This document shows, one piece after another, positions 35,017-44,595 of a stretch of DNA of 64,000 bases. Origin of the DNA: Microcoleus sp. CAWBG506 (lineage in GTDB: Bacteria > Cyanobacteriota > Cyanobacteriia > Cyanobacteriales > Microcoleaceae); NCBI GenBank assembly GCA_020883125.1, contig JAHREW010000032.1, forward strand, positions 1 through 64,000, given 5' to 3'. The stretch's first letter is position 1. Each line of letters starts with the position of its first letter. The notes below the pieces were generated by a model, which saw nothing but the letters and a program-made list of their open reading frames with translations, made no database searches and was not told the DNA's origin. Position numbers and translations under genes: made by a program.

Positions 35017-37992
35017 TTGAACGTGTACAGCGATACCAAAAATCCAATTCAAGATTTAAGCAATCAAGATGTTGAATCATTGCAAAAAATGGGTGATTCC
35101 TATTACGATGATGGAAATATTGAAGATGCTATTCGTCTCTTTTCAAAGGCATTAGAAATAAACCATAACCTTCCCGAAATTCATGCAAAGCTAGGAAATT
35201 TGTGGTACCGGCAAGGGAAGCTAGATCTGGCAATCTATAGCTATAAAAAAGCCGTTGAACTCAAGCCAGAACTAGCAGGAGTTTACTGGAATATTGGTCT
35301 AATGTATTATCAGAAAGGTCGGGTAGATTTAGCAATTGCCTGCGGACAAAAAGCAATTGCTTTGGAGCCTAAGTGGGCAGATACCAAGGGTGAATTAGCA
35401 AACTTCTTGCGATGCCAACCCAAGCTGAAAGAAGAAATTCAGATGGGTCTACTACGAATTGCTTTTAATCTAAACTTAGCAGAAGCACACTCTGAGTGGG
35501 GAAACGGATTTGGACAGGATTACAAACTCGATGAAGCAACAATTAAGAGTTTGGCAAAAGCTAGCCCCGTTCAAGATAACTTAGCAGAAGTACACCGCAA
35601 GATAGTTACAGGTAAAGAAGACAAAAAATTTGATACTTCTGCAATTAAAAGTCATCAAAAGGCAAGTTACCATATCTTTGACTTGACCGAAGGACACAGG
35701 CGAGTCATTTCACTGGGACAGCAGGGTAAACTTGATGAAGCCATAGAAACTTACCTGCGACTGGTTGAAATGTGTCAGCAGCAAAGCAGATTGGATGTAG
35801 CAGCCGATTGTCTCCAACAAGCGATCGCCTTTAAACCAGACTGGGCAGAAGCATATTTTTATCTGGGAACAGTTCTTGAAAATCAGGGCGATCTAGACCA
35901 GGCAGCTATAAGATATGAACAGGCGATTAACCTGCAAGCGGCAATTCAAAGTCAGCAAGCGCTCACTATCAAGCCCAGTTTAATAGAAGCCTACTTCAAG
36001 TTGGGCAATTTACTTTTGTCCCAAGGCAAGCACAAAGAGGCGCTCGAAATTTGTCAGCGTGGGACAACCGTCCAAGCGTTGCAGAAGCCCAACGCATTAA
36101 ACATAGGCGGTGGATCTCACTTTGTCAAACTAGGTTGGGTTAATCTAGAAGAAGTGACCAGTATTTTCAATCCTCATCCATACCACCTTAGTCCCAGTTG
36201 CGTTTTTCCAGTAGAAAGTTCTAGCTTGGATACTGTGTACACATCCCACGCTCTAGAACATATAGACAACCCTACTATTTTTAGAGTATTCAGCGAAACC
36301 TACAGGGTACTCAAGGATAATGGTCGTTTTATTATCAAGATTCCTGACTTCGATAGAAGTTTGGATTACTGGAGACGCAGAGATGAGAGCTTTTTTGATT
36401 ACGATGCGTGGAATTACGGTATATTCGTACCAACATGGAAAAATCGCAAGATGGTTGACTGTTTAGATTACAGAGCTGCTTGTATATTCTGCTGTTTTTG
36501 GAATGATGAATATGGCGATGTGTATTCAGGGCGGGTTAACTTAGACAGTGAGGGCGTATATTTCGGCCCCCCCGCGATGCCCGTTGAATTTTATCAGAAA
36601 TTGATTGCCAATTGCACTCCTTCCCAAATTAGTTCTGTGCTGCGACAAGTAGTTCTCAAAACGGAGAAAGATATCCATTGGGGTCATCACAATGCTTGGA
36701 GTCGAAAAGAACTAGAAGCACTGCTGCGTTTGACAGGCTTCCGAGTGAAGACTTTTGACCAAGAAACAATTTTAAAAGACTGTGCAGATATTCCTGATAT
36801 AGGCTTTGGGTTGAGAGATTACAGTACATACTGCTGGGCTGAGAAAGAGACTAATTATTTGAACCCAAATAACACGTTAGACAATCAAGGTTTAAGCCAG
36901 CAAGATTTTTTGGGACTCATGGAAGATGCTGTTAGTTTCAACAGTCACTCTCGTTCAAGCAATGGATTGTCATCTTCAAGTAAGCTGGATGAATCTTTTG
37001 AAGAACGGGTAATTGTTAATTTACCCAATTGGGCTTGGTCTCACTATAGTCTTGGTAACGCACTTTTAACTCAAGGACGAATAGAAGAAGCAATTCAAAG
37101 CTATCAACAAGCTCTGTTATTTATGCCTGACTGTGCTGAAGCTCATTTTAGCTTGGGCAATACATTTTTACAGCAGGGGCGCTTGCAAGAAGCTATTCAA
37201 AGCTATCAACAAGCAGCCGTCGCTAACCCTAGCTTGGTAGAAGGTCATTCTCGTTTGATGTGGGATATCTGGTCAAAGTATGTTATTACGTCAATTTCTG
37301 GTTCAGAAAAAGTCAATCCAGAATTTGTTGAACTTGGGTTTAAACAAGGATTATTGCCAGAAGCCGATATTGCAAATTTCATAGAGGTTCTAGAAGAATG
37401 CCCGACAATAAATTTTTATCAAGATGACTTTGTTCCTGGTTATGTTTATAATTACACGCTCAAGCCTTACGAAAAGGAAATAAATGCGTGGAATCTTTAC
37501 TACAAGTTGGAAAAACAGCATTTAAAGAGATTGATTCCAATTCTGAAAATGTTAGCTCAACCAGTGACAGAGTGTATAGGAACGCCCTGGTGTGTTATCC
37601 AAATTCGTTGTTGGAAATCATATAAAGGCGCACCTGAAATGATTCTGAATTCTTGGCATAATGATGGTTTTCATCCAGCAATTTACAAGATTATGGTTTA
37701 TCTCACTGGAGCAAGCCTAGAAATAGGGACTACAGAGTTGGCTCTTAAAGATGGCTCTACACTACCAATTAAAGGTTCTTCAGGGACTTGGCTGCTTTTC
37801 AAAAATACAGAACTAAAACACCGAGGTGTATCTCCAATAACCCAAGATCGCATTACTATTGAATTCACAATTACTCATGCTATAAAACACGATTTTCGTC
37901 CGGTTTGTGCTGGGGAAAATGCTAATTATCCTAAACTTCCTTGGTACAGCTACGAGCATTTGATCGAGTTGGGAGCTGTGGGTTCAGAATAA
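35017..37992 (+). CDS. TPR protein with internal methyltransferase and C-terminal 2OG-Fe(II) oxygenase-like domains
   Basis: The protein is 991 aa. Order: TPR (~20-350); class I methyltransferase (~360-610) with a loop LNIGGGSHFVKLGWVNL and the HALEHIDNPTIFRVFSETYR region of type-11 enzymes; TPR (~660-745); and a C-terminal domain with SWHNDGFHPAIYKIMVYLTG, KHRG and DRITIEF. The HxD, distal His and Arg pattern fits 2-oxoglutarate/Fe(II) oxygenases of the phytanoyl-CoA type. The start is TTG at 35017, four bases after an AGGAG box; GTG at 35023 is the alternative. Joining methylation and hydroxylation in one chain suggests coupled modification of a glycan or lipid (inference). Confidence 0.72.
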   Translation: MNVYSDTKNPIQDLSNQDVESLQKMGDSYYDDGNIEDAIRLFSKALEINHNLPEIHAKLGNLWYRQGKLDLAIYSYKKAVELKPELAGVYWNIGLMYYQKGRVDLAIACGQKAIALEPKWADTKGELANFLRCQPKLKEEIQMGLLRIAFNLNLAEAHSEWGNGFGQDYKLDEATIKSLAKASPVQDNLAEVHRKIVTGKEDKKFDTSAIKSHQKASYHIFDLTEGHRRVISLGQQGKLDEAIETYLRLVEMCQQQSRLDVAADCLQQAIAFKPDWAEAYFYLGTVLENQGDLDQAAIRYEQAINLQAAIQSQQALTIKPSLIEAYFKLGNLLLSQGKHKEALEICQRGTTVQALQKPNALNIGGGSHFVKLGWVNLEEVTSIFNPHPYHLSPSCVFPVESSSLDTVYTSHALEHIDNPTIFRVFSETYRVLKDNGRFIIKIPDFDRSLDYWRRRDESFFDYDAWNYGIFVPTWKNRKMVDCLDYRAACIFCCFWNDEYGDVYSGRVNLDSEGVYFGPPAMPVEFYQKLIANCTPSQISSVLRQVVLKTEKDIHWGHHNAWSRKELEALLRLTGFRVKTFDQETILKDCADIPDIGFGLRDYSTYCWAEKETNYLNPNNTLDNQGLSQQDFLGLMEDAVSFNSHSRSSNGLSSSSKLDESFEERVIVNLPNWAWSHYSLGNALLTQGRIEEAIQSYQQALLFMPDCAEAHFSLGNTFLQQGRLQEAIQSYQQAAVANPSLVEGHSRLMWDIWSKYVITSISGSEKVNPEFVELGFKQGLLPEADIANFIEVLEECPTINFYQDDFVPGYVYNYTLKPYEKEINAWNLYYKLEKQHLKRLIPILKMLAQPVTECIGTPWCVIQIRCWKSYKGAPEMILNSWHNDGFHPAIYKIMVYLTGASLEIGTTELALKDGSTLPIKGSSGTWLLFKNTELKHRGVSPITQDRITIEFTITHAIKHDFRPVCAGENANYPKLPWYSYEHLIELGAVGSE

Positions 37993-38227
37993 GGCTATAC
38001 TTCATTGGTTGTGCTAGGGGGCGAAGTTGATATTGTACCCGTTGTTATAACACGAAAATAAGAGCAAAATAGGTTTCACAGTCCAGAATTATATCTTATA
38101 CTGGGCCTAGCAAAGCATTGTTTGTTCGTGAAAAGATAGACTAATAAACTATCTTAGTTGTGACCAGAAAACATGACACTGAACATAGTAAAATGAAAAG
38201 CAATTCAAAAATAATGAGTAAACCAGA

Positions 38228-39286
38228 ATGAACGACATCTTACAATCCTTGAATAAGGCATTAGCGCGACAAGGCTGGCTCTACGGAGATAAATCTCACA
38301 GGCTAGGTCATCCATTTGAATGGGTTGATGGCGATCGTCATCCTGAACTTTACACTACGATAGATAGCTTTTCAATTCTGCTGTATCTATCCATGTTTTA
38401 TGAAGAGTACGCAACACCTGATGAAGTTCTGACAAGCGACTACGAACAAATGAAGGGGTACTATGAAGAACAACTGGATAATTTTTGCAAACACTTTTTT
38501 CCTTTTTCAATATTGAGTCCTACACCTCTAGCTTCCGACTTGAAAACTTACATTGGTTGTCATGCTCTAGGCAGGACACAAGACTACTGTTTTATAAGGA
38601 AGAATTGCAAGGATTTAACAAATTCAATCAAGCATCTTGATATTGGTTCTGGTTTGGGAAGCCATGCACTCTATAGCTTAAAAGGGTTGAATTCAGAATT
38701 TTATTCTCTGGAGGCAAGTCCGAAGAGTTATGCGGTTCAGCGACACTTTCTCAGGTTTATATCTCCAGATCCAGGCGCTTATCTAGACCTAGTGGAATTG
38801 GAAAATTTTGAGGTTACTTATGAGGCAATGTCGAAAGAGCTAAACAATAATAGCAAATACAAAATCAAGCATTGCCCTTCCTGGTTTTTTCCGTTAATTA
38901 AGGATAAATCTATTGACCTAATCACAGCAACATGGGTTCTAAATGAAGTCAGTTTTTCAGGCATTTTGTGGTTGATGTCTCATGCCTCTAGAGTGTTGAG
39001 TCAAGGGGGATATTTCTACATTCGCGACAGCTCAAAACTCAAACCCGGTCGGCATTCAATTAACTACGATCGAATGTTGAATCAAATTGGGTTTGTAGAA
39101 GTGGCTCGCCTCAATGTTCGAAATCGGATAGATTATTACGGTGTGCCAAGAGTTTATCAGAAAAAAACAGATGCCAGCTATTCCTTTGAGGAACTTGGCG
39201 AGTCTTTTTTAGGCAAGTTTGCTGTAACAGCACACGGCGGTGAATATGTACAAAATCTGGAAAATATGCCAAAATTAAAGACTTGA
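38228..39286 (+). CDS. SAM-dependent methyltransferase
   Basis: The protein is 352 aa. The SAM-binding motif IKHLDIGSGLGSHALYSL is near residue 140, followed by the acidic strand YSLEASPKSY. A later LITATWVLNEVSF and GGYFYIRDSS match the post-motifs. The N-terminal ~130 residues are specific and unrecognised. The substrate is unknown. A 235-bp gap precedes it, without a clear promoter, and the next methyltransferase starts 20 bp downstream. Confidence 0.78.
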   Translation: MNDILQSLNKALARQGWLYGDKSHRLGHPFEWVDGDRHPELYTTIDSFSILLYLSMFYEEYATPDEVLTSDYEQMKGYYEEQLDNFCKHFFPFSILSPTPLASDLKTYIGCHALGRTQDYCFIRKNCKDLTNSIKHLDIGSGLGSHALYSLKGLNSEFYSLEASPKSYAVQRHFLRFISPDPGAYLDLVELENFEVTYEAMSKELNNNSKYKIKHCPSWFFPLIKDKSIDLITATWVLNEVSFSGILWLMSHASRVLSQGGYFYIRDSSKLKPGRHSINYDRMLNQIGFVEVARLNVRNRIDYYGVPRVYQKKTDASYSFEELGESFLGKFAVTAHGGEYVQNLENMPKLKT

Positions 39287-39306
39287 TTTGGTCATAGTGA
39301 GGAAGC

Positions 39307-39969
39307 ATGGGCAAAGAAATAAATCTATTAGATTTGTACCCCCGTAGCAAGCGTCCCATAGACGATCGCGCCAAACTAATTACCGAAGAACACCGAGCGA
39401 TCGCCCGCCAATTTGGCAAAGAGTTTTTCGACGGCGATCGCCTCTACGGATACGGCGGCTACAACTACCATCCTCGCTTTTGGCAAGACACAGTAAAACG
39501 CTTTCGCGACTGCTACAACTTGCCAGATAGCGCCAGCATCCTCGATGTCGGCTGTGGTAAAGGGTTCATGCTGTACGACTTCAAACAGCTTATGCCCAAC
39601 ATCACCATCGCCGGCATCGATATATCCGAATACGCGATCGCCAACGCTAAAGAAGAAGTCAAACCATATCTGCAAGTCGGTAACGCCAAACAACTCCCCT
39701 ACCCCGATAAATCCTTTGACTTAGTAATTTCCATCAACACCGTTCATAACTTACTCCTCGAAGACTGTAAGCAAGCCTTGAGAGAAATTCAGCGCGTCAC
39801 CCGCCAACACGCCTTTATCATTGTGGATGCGTGGCACAATGATGAAGAAAAACAAAGAATGCTAAACTGGAACCTAACAGCCTTGACCTATATGCACGTC
39901 AATGATTGGGTTAAACTGTTTGCAGAAATTGACTACCAAGGCGATTACTATTGGTTCATCGCTGAGTAG
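39307..39969 (+). CDS. SAM-dependent methyltransferase, small
   Basis: The protein is 220 aa. Motif I is ILDVGCGKGFMLYDF, motif II IAGIDISEYAIANA, motif III FDLVISINTVHNL. The N-terminus carries FFDGDRLYGYGGYNYHPRF, a lead-in also seen in methyltransferases of sugar loci. Several HIP1 octamers in this gene contrast with its AT-rich neighbours, suggesting a different origin or longer residence. It probably methylates a sugar; no evidence on position. Confidence 0.83.
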   Translation: MGKEINLLDLYPRSKRPIDDRAKLITEEHRAIARQFGKEFFDGDRLYGYGGYNYHPRFWQDTVKRFRDCYNLPDSASILDVGCGKGFMLYDFKQLMPNITIAGIDISEYAIANAKEEVKPYLQVGNAKQLPYPDKSFDLVISINTVHNLLLEDCKQALREIQRVTRQHAFIIVDAWHNDEEKQRMLNWNLTALTYMHVNDWVKLFAEIDYQGDYYWFIAE

Positions 39970-40018
39970 CGTTTTAACTATCACAAAATATTAGGTATAG
40001 GTATAGGCATAATAAATT

Positions 40019-40825
40019 ATGAACTTTATGCAAAAGTCAGAAACAGACTTAAGTGCTGCTTTTATTCAAAATGGCTATGCAATCAAATCTTGCGAAAATC
40101 CATCTACTCTGGATAAAATCAGAAACAAAACAGTAGATTTAGCCACTAATTTTTTAGGAGTGGCAACCCCGACCGATGCGGGAGACTTTTTAGATACAAT
40201 TGCCTCTTTATTACCAATAGAAAAACTTAACTCTTTCCGCCTTCAGATAATATCAGGTTTAATGGCAGAACCTTGGTTTCGAGAAGCCTATTTCTCTTGC
40301 GCTCGTTCCCTAGTAGAAACCATTGTGGGCAACGAACTTGTGATGCAGCGCAATATCGGTTTAAGCATTCAAATTCCCGGTGATGACAGTTCTTTATTAC
40401 CCCTACATTCTGATAGTTGGGGTTCGGAATGTTCCCCCTTTGAAGTAGTATTATGGATTCCCTTAGTTGATTGCTATCGGACAAAAAGTATGTTCATTTT
40501 ACCGCATGATGCTGATGCGAGATGGCGGAAAAAATTACATAAATTTGCAGAGACAGGAACAGAAAGTCTTTATCAAGCAATCGCACCAGAAGTTGAATGG
40601 TTGGAAGTTCCCTATGGCAACGTCGTTTTATTTACTCCGACTATTATGCACGGCAATCGACGCAACCAAGAATCTACAACCAGATGGTCTATGAATATTA
40701 GATTTAAAGGTTTATTTACACCTTACTCAGATAAACGTCTGGGCGAATATTTCGCACCCATCGCCGTGCGTCCCGCCTCAAAAATTGGGATGAAATTCAC
40801 AATGCCAGGGGGGTTCAATGAGTAA
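40019..40825 (+). CDS. 2OG-Fe(II) oxygenase-like protein of a sporadic carbohydrate cluster
   Basis: The protein is 268 aa. The metal ligands are H-x-D in LPLHSDSWGSECSPFEVVLW and the distal histidine in VVLFTPTIMHGNRRN, with an arginine in RWSMNIRFKG. This pattern and the tandem partner gene match what TIGRFAM models call sporadic carbohydrate cluster 2OG-Fe(II) oxygenases (from memory). Such genes occur in Leptospira O-antigen loci. The likely reaction is hydroxylation, oxidation or epimerisation of a sugar. It overlaps the next gene by eight bases. Confidence 0.78.
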   Translation: MNFMQKSETDLSAAFIQNGYAIKSCENPSTLDKIRNKTVDLATNFLGVATPTDAGDFLDTIASLLPIEKLNSFRLQIISGLMAEPWFREAYFSCARSLVETIVGNELVMQRNIGLSIQIPGDDSSLLPLHSDSWGSECSPFEVVLWIPLVDCYRTKSMFILPHDADARWRKKLHKFAETGTESLYQAIAPEVEWLEVPYGNVVLFTPTIMHGNRRNQESTTRWSMNIRFKGLFTPYSDKRLGEYFAPIAVRPASKIGMKFTMPGGFNE

Positions 40826-41285
40826 AAAATCAGGTTATCGCGGTTACATTATCAGCCGTCCAGTGCGAGGTGTAAGTTACCCCCACCGCGTGCAAAACTT
40901 GGTAGTTCGCGACTACGCGACGCGACATAATTTAGCCTATAAACTCAGTGCAACTGAATACGCAATGCCTGGATGTTATATGATGTTGTACGATGTTTTG
41001 GCAGAATTGCCACAACTAGAGGGAATAATCCTATTTAGTCTGTTTGTGTTACCCCAGAGAACCGAGTCGAGATTGGAAATCTATGACCGAATTTTAGGTG
41101 CTGGATGCGAATTACACGCAGGGTTGGAAGAAATGGTACTTCAAGATAGAAACGAAATAGAAAAGTTTGAGGAAATGATACAAGCAGTCTTAACTTTACC
41201 TAAGACACCAATGGGAGGTTATTATCAAAAGTCAGAAAACCCCAAATTAAACAACTTTTTTCTAAACGCTATTAAGGAAGACTGA
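40818..41285 (+). CDS. LIC12192-like sporadic carbohydrate cluster protein
   Basis: The protein is 155 aa. It starts with KKSGYRGYIISRPVRGVSYP and VQNLVVRDYATRHNL, which I recognise as the family named after Leptospira LIC12192. A hydrophobic strand, LEGIILFSLFVLP, and the following EIYDRILGAGCELHA complete it. No reaction has been assigned to this family as far as I know. It overlaps the oxygenase gene, as is usual for the pair, so the two proteins probably act together. Confidence 0.8.
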   Translation: MSKKSGYRGYIISRPVRGVSYPHRVQNLVVRDYATRHNLAYKLSATEYAMPGCYMMLYDVLAELPQLEGIILFSLFVLPQRTESRLEIYDRILGAGCELHAGLEEMVLQDRNEIEKFEEMIQAVLTLPKTPMGGYYQKSENPKLNNFFLNAIKED

Positions 41286-41332
41286 GCAAACAGATAGCTT
41301 GTTCAACAAAGCAACTTAAAAATTATAAACAA

Positions 41333-42091
41333 ATGGAATTAGGAATTGAAGGAAAATCAGCTTTAGTAGTTGGAGGCAGTCAAGGTCTGGGACGAGAAAT
41401 TGCCCTAACTTTAGCCAAGGAAGGATCACAAGTGGGAGTTGTTGCCCGCACCGAAGCTGATATTATCTCCTTAGTTGCGGAAATGGGGGGTGAAGCTAAA
41501 GGTCATTGGGGCATTGCTAAAGACTTAGTACCCGATAGCGCACCAACCCAACTTATCGAAGAAATCCAGTCTGGTAACAAACAGATTGACATTATCATCC
41601 ACAACTTAGGGGGAACTTTAGCAATTAGAGACCCCTTCTGCACAGTAACCGAGTGGCGTTCAGTTTGGCGGCTCAACTTTGAAATTGCCGCAGAGTTAAA
41701 CCGCTATCTGATCCCACCCATGCAGCAACGCCGATGGGGGCGAGTAGTGCATATTTCCTCAATTGCTGCTAATCTGAGTCGAGGAGCAGTTGCCTATTGT
41801 GCCGTCAAAGCCGCTCTAAACGCTTACACCCGGAACTTAGGGTGTACAGTAGCGTCAGACGGAGTGGTCATCACATCCGTGATGCCAGGAGCAATTCGTC
41901 ATGAAGGTAGCCATTGGGATAAAATGTCCCAGGAGAAACCAGAGATGGTGGCAACCTATCTCGAACAGCGCATGGCAATTAAACGATTCGCTCAATTGGA
42001 TGAAATCAGTGATTGGGTAGTTCTGCTATGTTCCGAAAAAGCTTCTTTCTGTACTGGTTCGGTAATGCCTATTGATGGAGGTTCTTGGTGA
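41333..42091 (+). CDS. FabG-like short-chain dehydrogenase/reductase
   Basis: The protein is 252 aa, classical SDR length. The NAD(P) motif is ALVVGGSQGLGREIALTLA, the NAG-like strand is DIIIHNLGG, the catalytic Ser is in VVHISSIAA and the Y-x-x-x-K in AYCAVKAALNAY. The C-terminus CTGSVMPIDGGSW is standard. In this position it is more likely a sugar or sugar-linked reductase than the housekeeping FabG. It overlaps the next oxygenase gene by four bases. Confidence 0.87.
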   Translation: MELGIEGKSALVVGGSQGLGREIALTLAKEGSQVGVVARTEADIISLVAEMGGEAKGHWGIAKDLVPDSAPTQLIEEIQSGNKQIDIIIHNLGGTLAIRDPFCTVTEWRSVWRLNFEIAAELNRYLIPPMQQRRWGRVVHISSIAANLSRGAVAYCAVKAALNAYTRNLGCTVASDGVVITSVMPGAIRHEGSHWDKMSQEKPEMVATYLEQRMAIKRFAQLDEISDWVVLLCSEKASFCTGSVMPIDGGSW

Positions 42092-42945
42092 TTGAGCTAA
42101 CTAGCAGCAAGATAAATATAGAAAAACTAGAACGCCATTTCTACGAATATGGCTGGATAGTAGTGCAACTCCCAAATCCAGATCCAGTCTATGCCGCTAG
42201 TGCGTCACTACTTGCCGAATTGCGACGGCTAACGGGAAGCGAGCGCATCACATTAGAGCATTATCACGAAGTTATTGGTGATGACAAAAATCATACAGAG
42301 TTGCAGTTCCAGCTAACTCAATTTTTTGGGTCTCAAAAGTTGGCGCATAAAGTCATCACCGCTCAACTTGATTTGTTTAAAGCATTTTTGGGACAAGATT
42401 TAAACATTCAGAGTAAGCCTCACTTGCGAATTACTCGACCTGGCAAACCCCAAGATAATATCGGCTACCATCGTGACACTTATTACGGCTGTTCCCCCTT
42501 TGAATTATCTGTTTTAGTGCCTTATACTGATGTTCCACCGGAGAGCGCTTTATCTGTTTTATCAGGCTCTCACATTCGTCCAGAGTCGGATTTTTCACTC
42601 ACGCAGATAGAAAATCCAGAAGTAAGCAAAGGTTCTGTCAAACATCAGTTAGGATTTCTCTATGCTCCTAAACTAATAGATCCATCCTGCACCGCAGATA
42701 TGCAGCCAGTGCCGCTGGCTGTGGGTGAGGCGCTAATTTTCAGTCTGGCTACAGTGCATGGTAGCGTAGAGAATCGGGGTTCAGTTTGTCGCTGGAGTTC
42801 CGACATTCGGGTAGTAAATGCCCTAGCACCCCTTAACCCCTCTTTAAAAGCAGGCTACTATGAAAAACTGAGTCGTTCAGTTGTTTCTGAGACCGCTGAG
42901 GCTTACAATAACGCTCAATTGGCATCTTTAAAAGGAATGGAATGA
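42088..42945 (+). CDS. 2OG-Fe(II) oxygenase-like protein, second in cassette
   Basis: The protein is 285 aa. The H-x-D is in NIGYHRDTYYGCSPFELSVL, the distal His in FSLATVHGSVENRG and Arg in RWSSDIRVV. It is a paralogue of the gene at 40019, sharing the same H-x-D...CSPFE arrangement. A GGAGG box six bases before GTG supports the start at 42088 (GTGA overlap with the SDR); the TTG at 42085 is the alternative. Two related oxygenases around one reductase suggest successive oxidation and reduction at sugar carbons (inference). Confidence 0.78.
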   Translation: MIELTSSKINIEKLERHFYEYGWIVVQLPNPDPVYAASASLLAELRRLTGSERITLEHYHEVIGDDKNHTELQFQLTQFFGSQKLAHKVITAQLDLFKAFLGQDLNIQSKPHLRITRPGKPQDNIGYHRDTYYGCSPFELSVLVPYTDVPPESALSVLSGSHIRPESDFSLTQIENPEVSKGSVKHQLGFLYAPKLIDPSCTADMQPVPLAVGEALIFSLATVHGSVENRGSVCRWSSDIRVVNALAPLNPSLKAGYYEKLSRSVVSETAEAYNNAQLASLKGME

Positions 42946-42961
42946 TTGGAACAGTGACTAT

Positions 42962-43783
42962 ATGATCGACAAAGCTCAACATCAACAATATCAATCTTCT
43001 GACTCTAAAATTCTGTCTCAGCAAGGGTATCTAGTTTGCCACAAGGTTATAAACCAGGCAGCGATATGCAAAATGCAGGATTACCTAGCAACGAGGCTTG
43101 ACAACCTGCGCGATCGCTTCCAAGAATGGTCTGGGGGAAAAGATGTAACATCGGTGGAAAGCTATCGGTATCACAGCGATCGTATTGCCGAGTATGAAGC
43201 AATGGGACTCCCAAAAGATTTACGCCATTTTTTGAGGGGGGAGTTTGACTTAGAAACTCGATTGTCCGCCGAAATTCGCGACTTTCTAGCTACCCTAAGT
43301 CTGCGAGAATTAGTAGCAGACGTTTTCGGGGAACCCAGGTATTTTCTGCACTATCCTCCCATGCTCCGATTTAAAGTACCTCGTGCCGATCAAACTATAG
43401 TACCGCCCCATCAAGATAGTGCTTACAGTACGCATATAGAAAGATTTATTACTGCTTGGGTTCCTTTAACGCCAATCACAGAGGAAGTAGGTGGGGTGAC
43501 ATTTTATGAAGGGACTCAACAGTTGGGCAACTTGACCCATGGTTCCAGCGGTGCTTGGGAAAGTAGAGCTTTTTTTGACGAGTCAACCTACGCTGCGTAC
43601 TCACCCCAAATGGAACTAGGAGATGTCCTATTTTTTACACCCACTATTGTTCACGCATCAGCTCTAAATACCTCAAATAATATTATCAGATTTAGTATTG
43701 ACATGAGGGCTTTTAGCACGAATACTGTAAGTTCAAAACCTTTTTACGATCCCTGGTCGGGGGAAATCCATAAAACTAACTAA
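42962..43783 (+). CDS. Phytanoyl-CoA dioxygenase-like 2OG-Fe(II) oxygenase, third in cassette
   Basis: The protein is 273 aa. It has IVPPHQDSAYSTHIERFITA (H-x-D), TPTIVHASALN (distal His) and RFSIDMRAF (Arg). It differs from the two preceding oxygenases and is closer to the PhyH family. No ribosome binding site stands out. The gene lies between the second oxygenase and a TylF-like methyltransferase on the same strand, with short gaps, indicating one transcript. Confidence 0.8.
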   Translation: MIDKAQHQQYQSSDSKILSQQGYLVCHKVINQAAICKMQDYLATRLDNLRDRFQEWSGGKDVTSVESYRYHSDRIAEYEAMGLPKDLRHFLRGEFDLETRLSAEIRDFLATLSLRELVADVFGEPRYFLHYPPMLRFKVPRADQTIVPPHQDSAYSTHIERFITAWVPLTPITEEVGGVTFYEGTQQLGNLTHGSSGAWESRAFFDESTYAAYSPQMELGDVLFFTPTIVHASALNTSNNIIRFSIDMRAFSTNTVSSKPFYDPWSGEIHKTN

Positions 43784-43787
43784 CTAA

Positions 43788-44570
43788 ATGAGGTGGCTGA
43801 AAGTGAGTGAAGCAGAAAAATTTGACGGTACAAAAAAATACACCAAAGATCAAGAAATTGAAAGTCGCTTAGAAGCTCTATTTTGTAAACACAAAGTTTC
43901 CCCTAGAGAAATTATCAATGGGTTTCCGATTTATGCAAGGCGTACTGTTCTTAAAAAGTTTCTGGCTCACTACGAACTGTTTCGTCGGACTATTGATTTA
44001 CCGGGCGACATTGTAGAACTAGGAGTTTTTAGAGGTCAGAGTTTGATGACTTTTGCCAATCTTCTGGAAGCGCGTAATATAGGCGATCGCACCAAGAAAG
44101 TTTGGGGTTTTGACAATTTTAAAGGATTCACAGGTTTGCGCCCTGAAGACGGCCCTAACTACGAACAATCTCACAAGGTAGAAGGCGGTTTTAGTCCAGA
44201 TAAATTCTATGAAGAATTACTGGATGTAATTGACATATTTGATGCAGACCGCTTTGTGGGCTGGAAAAAACGCATTGAACTGATAGTGGGAGATGTAACC
44301 GCAACCATTCCCGAATTTGTTGCAAAAAACCCTGGTTTGCGAATTTCATTATTGCACTTCGACATTGATATGTACGAACCGACCAAAGTAGGTTTAGATT
44401 ATTTATATCCATTAGTTGTTCCAGGGGGAGTTGTAATATTTGATGAATATGGCATCTTAGAATGGTCGGGGGAAAGTAAAGCAGTAGAAGAATATTTCAA
44501 GGGACAGCAGGTTGAACTCAAGAAATTTGAATGGAATAATGTTCCCGGCGCTTACTTGATCAAACAATAG
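43788..44570 (+). CDS. TylF/MycF-type O-methyltransferase
   Basis: The protein is 260 aa. The SAM-binding region DIVELGVFRGQSLMTFANLL, then KVWGFDNFKGFTGL and LLHFDIDMYEPTKVGLDYLY with the metal-binding aspartates, is characteristic of the macrocin O-methyltransferase family that methylates deoxysugar hydroxyls. The start may be the ATG at 43788 or, preceded by a GAGG box, GTG at 43803. Its place in the cassette indicates O-methylation of the sugar built by the upstream genes. Confidence 0.83.
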   Translation: MRWLKVSEAEKFDGTKKYTKDQEIESRLEALFCKHKVSPREIINGFPIYARRTVLKKFLAHYELFRRTIDLPGDIVELGVFRGQSLMTFANLLEARNIGDRTKKVWGFDNFKGFTGLRPEDGPNYEQSHKVEGGFSPDKFYEELLDVIDIFDADRFVGWKKRIELIVGDVTATIPEFVAKNPGLRISLLHFDIDMYEPTKVGLDYLYPLVVPGGVVIFDEYGILEWSGESKAVEEYFKGQQVELKKFEWNNVPGAYLIKQ

Positions 44571-44595
44571 ACAACTGAAGTAGAGAACTAAGTTT

